Origin: Viola odorata
Taxonomy: Eukaryota > Streptophyta > Magnoliopsida > Malpighiales > Violaceae
Direction: 5' to 3'
Assembly (NCBI GenBank): GCA_963691705.1
Contig: OY829542.1
Span: 39,914,579 to 39,978,578, forward strand
Length of the DNA stretch: 64,000 nucleotides
Shown: in pieces, positions 42,802 to 53,344 of the stretch
Layout: each line of letters opens with the position of its first letter
Numbering within the stretch: the stretch's first letter is position 1
Made by a program: the position numbers and the translations under genes
The notes under the pieces: generated by a model
Database searches by the model: none
What the model was told of the DNA's origin: nothing
The model's input: only the letters and a program-made list of their open reading frames with translations

Positions 42802-44523
42802 ATAGCTCCTCGGAAGCAAGCTACTCCGCACAGGCTCCCTTTGACTAGACTTCAAAAGCGAAAAATGACTGAACCGGCCAAGACCGATGAAGCACTGACC
42901 GCTAGAATTGCTGAGTTAGAGGAGCAAGTTAGGATCACTACGGAAAGGGCCGCCAGGGCCGAAAAGGAAAGAGATGAAGCTGTCACCGAGTTGCCACCGG
43001 GTTTCGATCCCCCTCAAACAAACAGACCTTCCCCTTTACTCCTGTCGATCTTCTTGCACACCTTCAAGGCTCCCTACTACACTTACCTGATCTCAAACCC
43101 CTCAAATAGCTTCTCCGATATGGTCCTAATTGCCGAAAGAGTCGAGCAAGGAATTAAGTCAGGACGAATCTTGCCTTCAGCATCGGAATCTGCGCCCAGG
43201 AAAGCACCTATCATAAAAAGAGACGTTGGATTTGTGGCTCCCCAAGCTCATCAGGGGCAGCCATTTCCACCACCTCCACCTTATTTATCGCCATCGCCCT
43301 ACCCTCTGCCGTCATTATATCAACCTACCTACTTTCCTTTCACCTCGCCGCCTGTTGCCAATATCGCGCCTCAAAGCCCTACGCATTTCCCATCAGTACA
43401 AGCATCACAACCCATGCAACCCAAGCCATATAACCCACCAAAAAACCCAAATAACTAAAACACGACAAACAATCGGTGGAGCCGAGAGCCTCCACCTCCT
43501 CTTCCTCTTCCTGCAGGAGAAATCTACAAACATCTCTTGGCAGCCGGACAGATCGTACCGGTGCCGACTCAGCCTCAATTGCCTCCTTACCCGAAGTGGT
43601 ATGATCTCAACGCGAGGTGTGAATACCACGCTGGAGCCCCAGGTCACACTCTGGAAAACTGCTTCGCATTTAAAGCCAAAGTCCAGCACTTGATCAAGAG
43701 TGGGTGGGTATCTCTCGAAGGGTTAGCAAAAGGACCCAACACATCCACCAACCCTCTTCCCAATCATGCCCAGGGAAAGGGAGGAGTGAACGCCATCTCG
43801 GCAGGAGAAAGAAACGACCTTCTCTTTTCCGCATCAAGCTGGCCACAGGAACAACTTTTCCTGGCCCTAACTCGAGGAGGACACTTGCCATACTCGGAGA
43901 GCAATCCAAGTGGCTGCATGTACTGCGAGGAAAGCGACGATCACAAAATCCAAAACTGCAAGGTGTTCGCAGAAAGGGTGGTACAACTCTCGCATCTCGG
44001 GGTGATCCAAACCCAGAAAGCAACCCACGAGGGAAGATCCATTAACGCCATCGGAGACGGATTTCCTATCTCGCATAACGCCAAGGGAACTCCACTCCCA
44101 ATCCTCCGAAAGAAGGGATCGACCTCGTCGGGCAAACGATTCTCCAAACGCCGCAATGAGGGCGATCGCGAGATTGATACTTTGGGCCAACCTTCTGGGA
44201 GATTCGAATACCTCGTCAGGTATTCGGCACCACCCTCCTATGGTGGCCCAGCACCATCACTACCTTCTTGGGAACCCTCAGACTCCGAATCATACCCTTT
44301 ACCGATGTGGTCGCTCCCTCTGTTTCCTTTGAAGGAAATCTACACAAGCCTCTTGGCAGAGGGACAGATTATGCCATCCCCACTCCCGTCTCAATCCACT
44401 CCTTACCCTAGCTGGTATGATCCAAAGGTTAGCTGCGAATATCACGCCGGAACCAGAGGACACTCCTTGGAGGATTGTTCTGCCTTTAGAGAAAAGGTCG
44501 AGCACCTAACTAAACAAGGGTGA
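42802..44523 (+). pseudogene. gag: H gag with capsid deletion and two stops
   Basis: The frame reads from ATA at 42802 (IAPRKQATPHR), in a CACC context where ATG is expected; the next Met is 42865 (MTEPAKTDEALTARIAELEE, a coiled coil). After GFDPPQT the capsid core is missing, and the frame resumes at TFKAPYYTYLISNPSNSFSD, the capsid C-terminal end. A proline-rich stretch ends in a TAA stop at 43456. The same frame then continues with the knuckle-like module CEYHAGAPGHTLENC, a second one (CMYCEESDDHKIQNC), and a third (CEYHAGTRGHSLEDC) before a TGA at 44521. The modules belong to a tandem duplication that continues in the next frame. The ORF is not functional as written. Confidence 0.85.
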
Positions 44524-44556
44524 ATCTCGCCCCATGGATTAGCAAAGGATCCTGCT

Positions 44557-46410
44557 GTGACAATGGGTCCCTTACAGCACCATAATTCGGGGATGGGCGA
44601 CATTGCTTCCGTAGGAATCAACTTTCCTCGCCCTTCGATGGAAGAAACACCCAACGAAGAGTTGTTCTTCGCTCTAGCTAACAACGCTTATCTACCATTC
44701 CCGGGGAATAATCAGGCCCAATGCCTCTTCTTCCAAGGGGAAAGCAAGCATGACATCCAGGATTGTGGACTCTTTCGGCAAAAAGTCAAGCAACACACCA
44801 CATTCGGAGTCATCCAAACTAAAGGAGAAGCCCGAGGAACCATCAATGCCATCGGGGACCACTCTCCAGCACCATATTCCTTCGAATATGTGGCTCAGAC
44901 AGGGGACACCTCCACAACCCCACGCAAGGTAGTGTTCACATTAGCTGTGAATACTCCTAGCCGAGACCTGCACGCGGTCCCATTCGACTACGGATACACG
45001 GTAGTCACCACCCCTCCTACAGTCACGCCAATAGGACCCACTATCGGTGAAACCTCTCATATCGGGGGCATGACCCGCACCGGGAGATGTTACATCTCGG
45101 AGGAAGTAGAGAAGCAACGACAAGCTATAGGGAAAAACCCTGTGATTCGCGAGGAAACGATAGAGGAAACACAAGGTTTGAGCCAACCTGTAACCGCGGA
45201 CGAGACGGCTGGGTTCCTCAAAATCATGAAACAGAGCGAGTTCAGCATCATCGAACAACTGAAGAAAACCCCAGCTCGCATTTCCATCATGGAGCTGATA
45301 CTTACTTCAGAGGCCCATCGCCAAGCTCTCCTCAAAGTCTTGAAGCAAGCCTTCGTAACTAAGGATATCACTACAGAAGGGGTGGAAAACCTTGTCGGAA
45401 GGATTCAGGCCCTCAGCGGCATTTCCTTCTCTGAAGAAGAGATCGACCCCTCAGGAAAAGATCACAACAAGGCCCTATACATCACGGTAGAATGTAAGGG
45501 ACACGTCATAGCCAAGGCCCTCATCGACAATGGGTCCGCGCTGAATGTCATGCCCAGGCACGTCCTCGAGCAACTACCGGTCGATTTCTCTCACATGAAA
45601 CCTAGCGGAATGATAGCTAGGGCTTTCGATGGCACCACTCGAGAGATCATCGGAAACTTTGAATTGGACATGGTCATTAGGCCCCAAACCTTCGCCCTGA
45701 CATTCCAGATCATGGAAATCCAACCTGCTTACAGCATGCTACTGGGACGACCTTGGATCCACTCAGCAGGGGCAGTCCCCTCTTCTCTGCATCAGTGCCT
45801 CAAGTACGTCAAGGATAATGCCTTAGTCACGATAAAGGCGGAAGAGGCCCTGATCTTGGCTAAGCACGCCTCCGTGCCTTACATCGAAACTGCCGAAACC
45901 TTGGAGAGCTCGTTCCAAGCCTTCGAAATCGTCAACACAGACTGGATCAAGGAGGGGTCCCTTGTGGGCAAAGCCTCAAAATCTGAGACAGCCGGAACCA
46001 CCCCTAAACCAATGCTGGAAGGAAGTTTCCAATTGGGAAAATGGCTCGGCGCCAAGCTACAAGGATCCAAAGGAGGGTCGCCTCCGAAGAGCTTCGGAGA
46101 CCGTTTTGGGTTAGGGTACCAACCGGGCAAAGCCGATTTCGTTAGAATTGCCCAAGAAAAGAAAGAAAAGCAGCTGACTAAGCTATTCGGACGTTCTGCG
46201 CCAGGGGGCAAGATGTCAATCCCCCATATCAGAACTACATTCCCCTTCGCCGCCGAAACCATCAATGGAAATCCTGTCAAGGTATCGGACCTCCGTATCT
46301 GCACTCTAGGCGAAGAGGGATCGTCGTCTGGTTCAGTCATTTTCGTTAAGAAGTCAGGGGAGTCTGTGTGCAACTGGACCATCACCATGCTTCCGGATGT
46401 CTCTCCGTAA
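44557..46410 (+). CDS. H gag C-terminal part and protease
   Basis: Open for 617 codons, in the same frame as the preceding gag. It begins in the second copy of the duplicated module, whose second knuckle reads CLFFQGESKHDIQDC, with Phe at the second Cys position. A linker follows, then the aspartic protease. The catalytic Asp is at about residue 324 in ALIDNGSALNVMP, then FDGTTREIIGNFELDM and YSMLLGRPWIHSAGAVPSSL, which close the domain. The DNG form is shared with Retand-like elements. The tail (GLGYQPGKADFVRIAQEKKE) leads to RT in relatives. The frame ends at 46408-46410, inside a probable intron (46407-46553). Confidence 0.88.
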   Translation: MTMGPLQHHNSGMGDIASVGINFPRPSMEETPNEELFFALANNAYLPFPGNNQAQCLFFQGESKHDIQDCGLFRQKVKQHTTFGVIQTKGEARGTINAIGDHSPAPYSFEYVAQTGDTSTTPRKVVFTLAVNTPSRDLHAVPFDYGYTVVTTPPTVTPIGPTIGETSHIGGMTRTGRCYISEEVEKQRQAIGKNPVIREETIEETQGLSQPVTADETAGFLKIMKQSEFSIIEQLKKTPARISIMELILTSEAHRQALLKVLKQAFVTKDITTEGVENLVGRIQALSGISFSEEEIDPSGKDHNKALYITVECKGHVIAKALIDNGSALNVMPRHVLEQLPVDFSHMKPSGMIARAFDGTTREIIGNFELDMVIRPQTFALTFQIMEIQPAYSMLLGRPWIHSAGAVPSSLHQCLKYVKDNALVTIKAEEALILAKHASVPYIETAETLESSFQAFEIVNTDWIKEGSLVGKASKSETAGTTPKPMLEGSFQLGKWLGAKLQGSKGGSPPKSFGDRFGLGYQPGKADFVRIAQEKKEKQLTKLFGRSAPGGKMSIPHIRTTFPFAAETINGNPVKVSDLRICTLGEEGSSSGSVIFVKKSGESVCNWTITMLPDVSP

Positions 46411-46553
46411 TTACTTCTTTTAGAAAAACACATGTTTGCACATTTTCTTACGAAAACCTTTTTGTAGGAACTCATGTTCCCCTTCTGTTAAAAATCAAAT
46501 ATATATGCAATTTTCATTTTACGCATCTCTTTTTTCGCATTTTTTTATTTCAG
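46407..46553 (+). other. Probable intron between H protease and RT (147 nt)
   Basis: The donor GTAATTACTT is at 46407. The acceptor is a long T-rich tract ending TTTATTTCAG at 46553. The length is 49 codons exactly, and upstream and downstream frames are the same. The intron contains in-frame stops (TAA at 46408, TAG near 46465). Ogre elements are known to have an intron at this point, with splicing shown experimentally. Confidence 0.7.
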
Positions 46554-46554
46554 G

Positions 46555-47648
46555 ATGAATGTTAGTTCAGATTGTCATGATAAAACTTATGTCTTTATTG
46601 GCGAAGAAATCATCGCTACGACTGAAGACAAAGCAGAAATCTCCGACGAACTGGCCCGTTTACGGGAAAGTTCAGAAAAGGAAGTAACCCCTCATCAGGA
46701 GGTATTGGACGAAGTAAGCTTGGGGCAAGCAATGAGAATCAAAAGTTGGTCAAGATCGGGACTACCTTGGATACGACTCAGAGAGAAAGGTTGATTTCTC
46801 TCCTCAAAGACTACTCTGACGTATTTGCATGGTCATACGCCGACATGCCAGGTCTTGATCCCAGGATAGTTGAGCATCGTATCCCATTAAAGCCCGAGTT
46901 TAGACCTGTCAAGCAAAAAACTTCGGAGAATGCATACAGACATCCTTCTGAGAATCAAAGAAGAAGTTACCAAGCAACTGGACGCGGGTTTTCTGAGAGT
47001 TGCCGAGTACCCAGAATGGATCGCCAACATAGTGCCAGTGCCTAAGAAAGATGGGAAGGTTCGCATGTGCGTGGACTTTCGGGATCTCAATCGAGCCAGC
47101 CCTAAGGATGACTTCCCACTTCCCCATATCGACATCTTGGTGGATAGTGCCGCCGGAAATGACATGTTCTCCTTCATGGACGGATTTTCCGGGTACAATC
47201 AGATCAAGATGGACCCGAGGATAGTGAAAAGACGACCTTTATCACCCCTTGGGGAACCTTCTGCTACAAAGTGATGCCCTTCGGATTAAAGAACGCAGGA
47301 GCCACGTACCAACGTGCTGCCGTCACCCTTTTCCATGACATGATGCATAAAGAGTTGGAAATCTATGTCGACGACATGATAGCCAAATCTCGCGGCGCGC
47401 AAGACCATGTAGACATCCTGAAGAAGGTATTCGAAAGGTTGAGGCAATTTCGGCTAAGGCTAAACCCAGCTAAATGCACCTTTGGAGTAACCTCCGGAAA
47501 GTTATTGGGATTCATCGTCAGTAACAAAGGCATAGAAGTGGATCCTGATAAGATAAAAGCAATTCAAGAGCTACCCGCTCCCAGCACTGAAACGGAAGTA
47601 CGAAGCTTCTTAGGACGCATCAACTACATCGCGCGCTTTATCAGCTAG
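46555..47648 (+). pseudogene. pol: H reverse transcriptase, frameshifted
   Basis: RT copies element RNA. The blocks are all present but lie in three frames: EVLDEVSLG, then KIGTTLDTTQRERLISLLKD and VFAWSYADMPGLDPRIVEHR, then LRIKEEVTKQLDAGFL, VRMCVDFRDLNRASPKDDFP and FSFMDGFSGYNQIKMDP, then MPFGLKNAGATYQRA, the catalytic YVDD (LEIYVDDMIAKSR), LNPAKCTFGVTSGKLLGFIV and FLGRINYIARFIS. The breaks are near 46730, at a run of A near 46914-46919 (one base too many) and near 47213 (one C too few). A TAG at 47646 stands where Gln is usual. All catalytic Asp residues are kept. Confidence 0.88.
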
Positions 47649-47669
47649 TTAACACTTACTTGTGAGCCG

Positions 47670-49994
47670 ATGTTCAAAATGCTAAGGAAACACGGAGAAG
47701 CGGAATGGGACGGAGACTGTCAGAAAGCCTTCGAGAAAATCAAGACGTACCTGCAAAACCCCCCGGTACTGGTTCCCCCGACGCCAGGAAGACCCTTGCT
47801 CATGTACCTAACAGTCACGGCTAGCACTATGGGCTGCGTTTTGGGACAGCACGATGAGTCGGGAAGACGTGAACAAGCCATCTACTACCTCAGCAAGAAA
47901 TTCAACGAGTGCGAGATGCGCTACTCCATGTTAGAACGAACATGTTGCGCCCTAGCATGGTGCGCCCGAAGACTTCGACAGTACATGTTGTATTACACGA
48001 CATGGCTAATCTCTCGCATGGATCCGCTGAAGTACATCTTCGAAAAACCGTACCTATCGAGTCGCATTTGCAGATGGCAAGTCTTATTAGCTGAGCACGA
48101 GATCATCTATGTAACTCAGAAAGCGATTAAGGCAAGCGCCCTCGCCGATCACTTGGCTGATCATGCCTCAGATGAGTATGAGTCGCTGAGCTTTGACTTC
48201 CCCGATGAGGAAATCATAGCAGTTGAGGATGAAATCGCAGAGGATCTTCAAGAAGACGACTGGTGGACCATGTTCTTCGACGGCGCGGTGAACCTCTCAG
48301 GCAAGGGAGTGGGAGTCGTAGTCGTAGCCCCAGACGGCCGTCAATTCCCTGTAGCATGCAAGTTGAACTTCCCCTGCACTAATAACATCGCTGAGTATGA
48401 GGCATGTATCAGTGGTCTCGCGGCAGCCATCGACCTAAAAGTAAAGAAGCTCTGGATCTTCGGCGATTCAGCACTCGTCATCTACCAAGCCCAGGACCTC
48501 TGGCAGACACGGGATTCCAAGCTCATCCCTTATCAAAGGTTACTCACTCAGCTCGCGCGGGAATTCGAGGAAACCAAGTTCGACCGAGTTGACCGAGAAA
48601 AGAACCGCTTCGCAGACGCATTAGCCACCTTGGCCTCCATGTTCAAACTAGAGTGTGGAGTAATGCTTCAGCCTTTGAGGGTAGAGGTAAAGGAAACGCC
48701 GGCATGCTGTGTCACCTTGGAAGAGGAAGCCGATGGGAAGCCTTGGTTCCACGACTTAGTACAATTCATCAAAAACCGGGAACATCCACCGGGGGCAAGC
48801 CGGGTTAGCAAAAGGACCCTCCAGCGTTTAGCCCTAGACTTCTATCTCGACGGCGAAGTTTTATACAAAAGAAGAGCTGATGGAACTTTGCTTCGCTGCG
48901 TCACCATGACCGAGGCGAAAAGAATCATAACGGAAATCCACGAAGGGGTGTGTTCCACACATGCTAGTGGGCACATGATGGCCAGACAGATAATGAGGCA
49001 AGGCTACTTTTGGCTCACCATCGAACAGGATTGCATCAACTATTTCCGGAAGTGCCACAAGTGTCAAGTTTACGCGGACCATATCCACGTACCGCCAGCC
49101 CCTCTCTTCAACATGACATCGCCTTGGCCTTTCGCAATGTGGGGAATCGACATCATCGGCCAAATTCATCCCACAGCCTCTAATGGCCATCGCTTCATCC
49201 TCGTAGCAATCGACTACTTCACCAAATGGGTAGAGGCCGCCTCCTACTCTAACGTCACACAGAAGACGACCATGCGTTTCATCGAAAGAAACATCATCTG
49301 CCGTCACGGAGTCCCAGAAACCATCATCACGGACAACGGCTCCAATCTCAATGGGAAAATGATCGACGGTTTTTGCCAACATTGGAAGGTGAAGCACCGA
49401 AACTCATCTCCATATCGACCAAAAATGAATGGCGCAGTTGAAGCAGCAAACAAAAACCTAAAAAAAAAGATCATCCAAAAGATGGTAATCACTCACAAGG
49501 ACTGGCATGACATGCTTCCCTTCGCAGTGCATGCCTACCGGATAGCAACCCGTACATCTACAGGGGCAACTCCCTACTCATTAGTTTACGGCATGGAAGC
49601 CGTAATTCCCCTTGAAAGAGAAATCCCTTCTCTCAGAATCCTGGCAGAGTCTGACGTAGAAGAATCAGATTGGGCAAGGGTGAGGTACGAGCAGCTGAAC
49701 CTCCTTCCCGAAAAGTGCTTGGCCGCTATCTGCCATGCACAATTATATCAGCAAAGAATGGCCAACGCTTATGATAGGAAAGTGCGACCTCGCAAGTTCG
49801 AGGCTGGGGATTTAGTACTGAAGAAGATTCTCCCTCATCAGGAGGCCAGTCAAGGAAAGTGGGCCCCCAAATATGAGGGCCCGTATCTAGTTAAAAGTGC
49901 GTTCTCAGGGGGTGCCCTAATGCTAACCAACATGGACGGAGACGATCTCCTAAGACCGGTGAATGCCGATGCAGTCAAGATATACTACGCCTGA
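47670..49994 (+). CDS. pol: H RNase H, second (archaeal-type) RNase H and integrase
   Basis: Open for 774 codons. The RT connection starts it (FKMLRKHGEAEWDGDCQKAF). The first RNase H covers LLMYLTVTASTMGCVLGQHD and YYLSKKFNECEMRYSMLERT. The second RNase H, typical of Tat elements, has its four acidic residues: FFDGAVN (about residue 204), AEYEACISGL, FGDSALV and RFADALATLA. Integrase follows: zinc region HEGVCSTHASGH with CHKC, core WGIDIIG (Asp about 493), ITDNGS (Asp about 555) and GAVEAANKN (Glu about 590), giving D-35-E spacing, then AYRIATRTSTGATPYSLVYG. The C-terminal domain ends YEGPYLVKSAFSGG. No disabling change is seen. Pol is cut off from RT only by one TAG. Confidence 0.93.
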   Translation: MFKMLRKHGEAEWDGDCQKAFEKIKTYLQNPPVLVPPTPGRPLLMYLTVTASTMGCVLGQHDESGRREQAIYYLSKKFNECEMRYSMLERTCCALAWCARRLRQYMLYYTTWLISRMDPLKYIFEKPYLSSRICRWQVLLAEHEIIYVTQKAIKASALADHLADHASDEYESLSFDFPDEEIIAVEDEIAEDLQEDDWWTMFFDGAVNLSGKGVGVVVVAPDGRQFPVACKLNFPCTNNIAEYEACISGLAAAIDLKVKKLWIFGDSALVIYQAQDLWQTRDSKLIPYQRLLTQLAREFEETKFDRVDREKNRFADALATLASMFKLECGVMLQPLRVEVKETPACCVTLEEEADGKPWFHDLVQFIKNREHPPGASRVSKRTLQRLALDFYLDGEVLYKRRADGTLLRCVTMTEAKRIITEIHEGVCSTHASGHMMARQIMRQGYFWLTIEQDCINYFRKCHKCQVYADHIHVPPAPLFNMTSPWPFAMWGIDIIGQIHPTASNGHRFILVAIDYFTKWVEAASYSNVTQKTTMRFIERNIICRHGVPETIITDNGSNLNGKMIDGFCQHWKVKHRNSSPYRPKMNGAVEAANKNLKKKIIQKMVITHKDWHDMLPFAVHAYRIATRTSTGATPYSLVYGMEAVIPLEREIPSLRILAESDVEESDWARVRYEQLNLLPEKCLAAICHAQLYQQRMANAYDRKVRPRKFEAGDLVLKKILPHQEASQGKWAPKYEGPYLVKSAFSGGALMLTNMDGDDLLRPVNADAVKIYYA

Positions 49995-52440
49995 AGTGTC
50001 ACGGGTTACACGTTCGGCCAGATCAGCGACACAGGGTTTTATCATGACAATCTAATACAAACGTTTGTTCTGAAATTAATAAAACAAGTTTTTTTCAGGA
50101 GATGCGTATGATTTTAAAACTTTGTTATCCTCTTTCGTTAAACGTGTGAGATGACAAAAGGAGGCATGGCATAGATGGCTCCCCGGGAGTAGCTCGAGAC
50201 GTAAGACGCGTCCCTTAGACTAACGCCACTAATCAATTTTAAGTTTTGCAGCGGCGTATAGTCTCATCTTGGCATCACGAGAAGACCACGGAGCTTCCGC
50301 TCGTAGCGACTCTTGGAAGGCCGCAACGGGCCACCTTCAAGAGCAAATCAGGAAAGATTTTAAGGCAAACTGTCGCCATCTAAAGCGAAATTCTTTTTCC
50401 TGCAGTGCGACCAGCACAACCGGCATCGCGAACAACCGTTCTCGAAGGACTAAATGCTGAACCAAAGTCACAAAGCTCATCCTAAGCCGGTCAAGTCGTC
50501 GAAACGCTAGCAAAGTCGGCTCCCATCTCCGTTCACCTATTCGGAGGAGCTCATCGCCAAAACACCGTGGTCGCACAGTGCAACATTACAGGCAACAACT
50601 CCTGGGAAAAGCACGACAAAAAGTCATCCTCCTGGGGTCACCATCAACATACTTAATGCAGTCTTGTTCAAGAAGGTTCCGGCATCCGCACCATGATCAA
50701 TACGGTGTATCCTTTAATCGAGAGACAACCAGGCTATAAGTATCACCCACGCCAAGGCGAGAGCTGCAGCAACACATCTAAAAACAAAGCTATAATCAAT
50801 CGACATCCGACCTAAGTCACGCTCAATGACCCACGAGTGGCCCGTCTAAAAGGGAGAGCTTAAAAACTTATCAATCACATTCCTTTTGCCAAAAATCATC
50901 TCGCATTTACTCCTCATTAGTTCTTGCCGCATCGTTTTTTTCAGGAACTGGGTCACCCCCATTCGATGCCCGCATAAGGACGGTAAGCATGTGCCCTTGC
51001 AGCCCCGCTGCACATTACGGGAACAGAGGGTTTTCCCCTTTATCCCCAAGCAATCACGAAGCCCATCAACAAAGGTCTAGCAAGGGCCGGTAAGCAAGTA
51101 TACCTAGTGCGGATCCCATTTTCCCTTCGACCGGGATCAGCGGTTCCCATAAAGCAGCTGAAAAAGAAACCAATCAGCACACCGAAGCGAAGCATCCCGG
51201 AACCGGGGACCACGTCATAGGCACCCTAGAAAAGCCGAGTTAAAAGAAGGGAGAATCCCTGAACTTATCTCTTTTTTCATTTTAAATTAATTTCTCTGTT
51301 TGTTGTCCCCTCTGCATCTCACAGGGACCGGAAGCATCTCGCTGTCATCCGCGGGAAGCTCGTGGAAGACGCCCTTGCAGCCCCGCTGCGCACCTTAGGG
51401 GAGTCCATCTTTCTTTCCCCTTTTATTTAAAATTGTTTTCATTCTTACTCGCTTTGATAGCTTTAAGCAGAGTACGGTCGTCTGGCCCACTGGGGGCAAC
51501 CTTAGGTTCTCATTAGAACGTCACAAGTAGGTCATCCCCCACATCTAGCAATCAAGTCATCTAGCAATCAAGTCTTCTAGCAATCAAACCATTGAGCAAT
51601 CAAACCCTCAATCAATCAAAAATCAAAAAAATCGATCAAAATCCCTCTTTAGCCCGGCTAAAACAAAAGCATACTGCTCTTATAGGCATTTTCATGCATC
51701 GCATAGGTCAGAAATATTCAATCCCTCTGTTAAATCAAGCATCTATCCAAATTACGTGCCATGCATGATATTACCTGTTTGCTCTTATATCCACGGTTTG
51801 TTCCGACGTAAGCAGTCACAAACAAATCCCGGTAAGCATTTTCGAGCCATCGCGGCGTATCCTTCATGAGTGTAAGGGCCTGACTAGATACTAGTTGAGT
51901 TCGCATAATATCCAGGGTACATGCGCAATTAGACATGGGATAGCTATGAAATGACGTGGGACTTTTACGATTTTCTCCACTTTTTTCGTTTCTTTACTCT
52001 TTCCACCATGTATGTCATCACTCCCCAAACCAACAATATCACTCATACCCCGAGAGCCAAAGAGCAGTTTCAGCTAAAATTGCCAGCCGGAAGTAAAAGC
52101 ACGCCAAGTTCAAGTTCACGACGAAGGAGACTGAAAAGGGCGCCAGGAGATCGCTAAGGACTATCACCGAAGAAGCAGCAACTACGAAGGCCGAGGCCTC
52201 GAGACAGAAGGGGAAGAGATCAAGATGAAGGTCGTGCTTGCTCTGCTCTGTTGCATTTCAAGATCAAATCAAAAAAAAAGGGGAAGAAGAAAAAAAAGAA
52301 AAGAAAAAAAAGGGAGAGACAAGAGAGAAAAAAAAAGAGAGAGGAAAAAGGGAAAAGAAAAGAAAAAAGAAATGCTCAGAGACCTTCGAAGAATAACAAA
52401 CAATCGAAGAGACAAAGCAAGCACAGCCCGGGGATGACTC

Positions 52441-52670
52441 AGTTCGAGAAATCTCGAAGAAAACTTTCCCCAGTGAACTCGAGTAAAAAGGCCCAAGGCC
52501 AACTCGAGAAATCTCAAAGCAACCTTCCCCAGTGAACTCGAGCAAAAAAGGCCCAAGTCCAACTCGAGAAATCTCAAAGCAACCTTCCCCAGTGAACTCG
52601 AGCAAAAAAGGCCCAAGGCCAACTCGAGAAATCTCGAAGCATCCTTCCCCAGGAAAGGCCCAAGGCCCCA
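52441..52670 (+). repeat. 60-bp tandem repeat in H 3' UTR
   Basis: Starts repeat at 52501, 52561 and 52621 with AACTCGAGAAATCTC; about four units. Each unit holds two CTCGAG sites. Confidence 0.92.
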
Positions 52671-52764
52671 CTCGACACACCGCAAGCAGCGAACCGCAAA
52701 GCAGCGACGATGCTCCCCCAATGAAGACTCGAGAAAAGGGCCCCTGGCCGACGGGAAAATGACA

Positions 52765-52990
52765 TCCCCAGCAAAATATCACCCACATCAGGGCCAATCA
52801 ACAAAACATCGCCCATATCAGGGCCAATCAGCAAAACATCGCCCACATCAGGGTCAATCAAGCAAAACATCGCCCACCTCAGGGCCAATCAGCAAAACAT
52901 CGCCCACATTAGGGCCGATCAGCAAAACATCGCCCACATCAGGGCCAATCAGCAAAACATCGCCCACATCAGGGCCAATCAACAAAGCAT
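52765..52990 (+). repeat. 30-bp tandem repeat in H 3' UTR
   Basis: The unit is close to CAGGGCCAATCAGCAAAACA plus TCGCCCACAT; about seven to eight copies. With length a multiple of three it stays open on both strands. Confidence 0.93.
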
Positions 52991-53344
52991 CACTCATCAA
53001 AAGCCTTCCAACTCCTCGGCAAAAGCAATCTGTTCCCAAAACAAACTCCTTTCTGGACTTTTCATGTCCTTTCGTTCTTTTCCGTAAAAGTCCCATCGAT
53101 TATTAGAACGCCCATGCAGGTGCATCTTCATTCGAAGTCTATTCACTCGGATTGATATTGCGAACTGTAAATTATGTATCACGTTAGTAGCATCTTTATG
53201 AGTGTAAAACACTTAGCCTTGTTTCAGAGCGTGAGTGCAAACACTAATATCAGGTGAGGACTGCTTACGGCTGCAAATCGTGGGAAAGTCTTGTCCTTGG
53301 GGTCGTTACCTCCTGAGCAGGACGCAGACACATTCTAGATTCGT

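Noticed and set aside
52225..52535. Lys/Arg-rich ORFs on plus and Phe/Leu/Ser-rich ORFs on minus
   Set aside because: Low-complexity purine tract and 60-bp repeats in the H 3' UTR.
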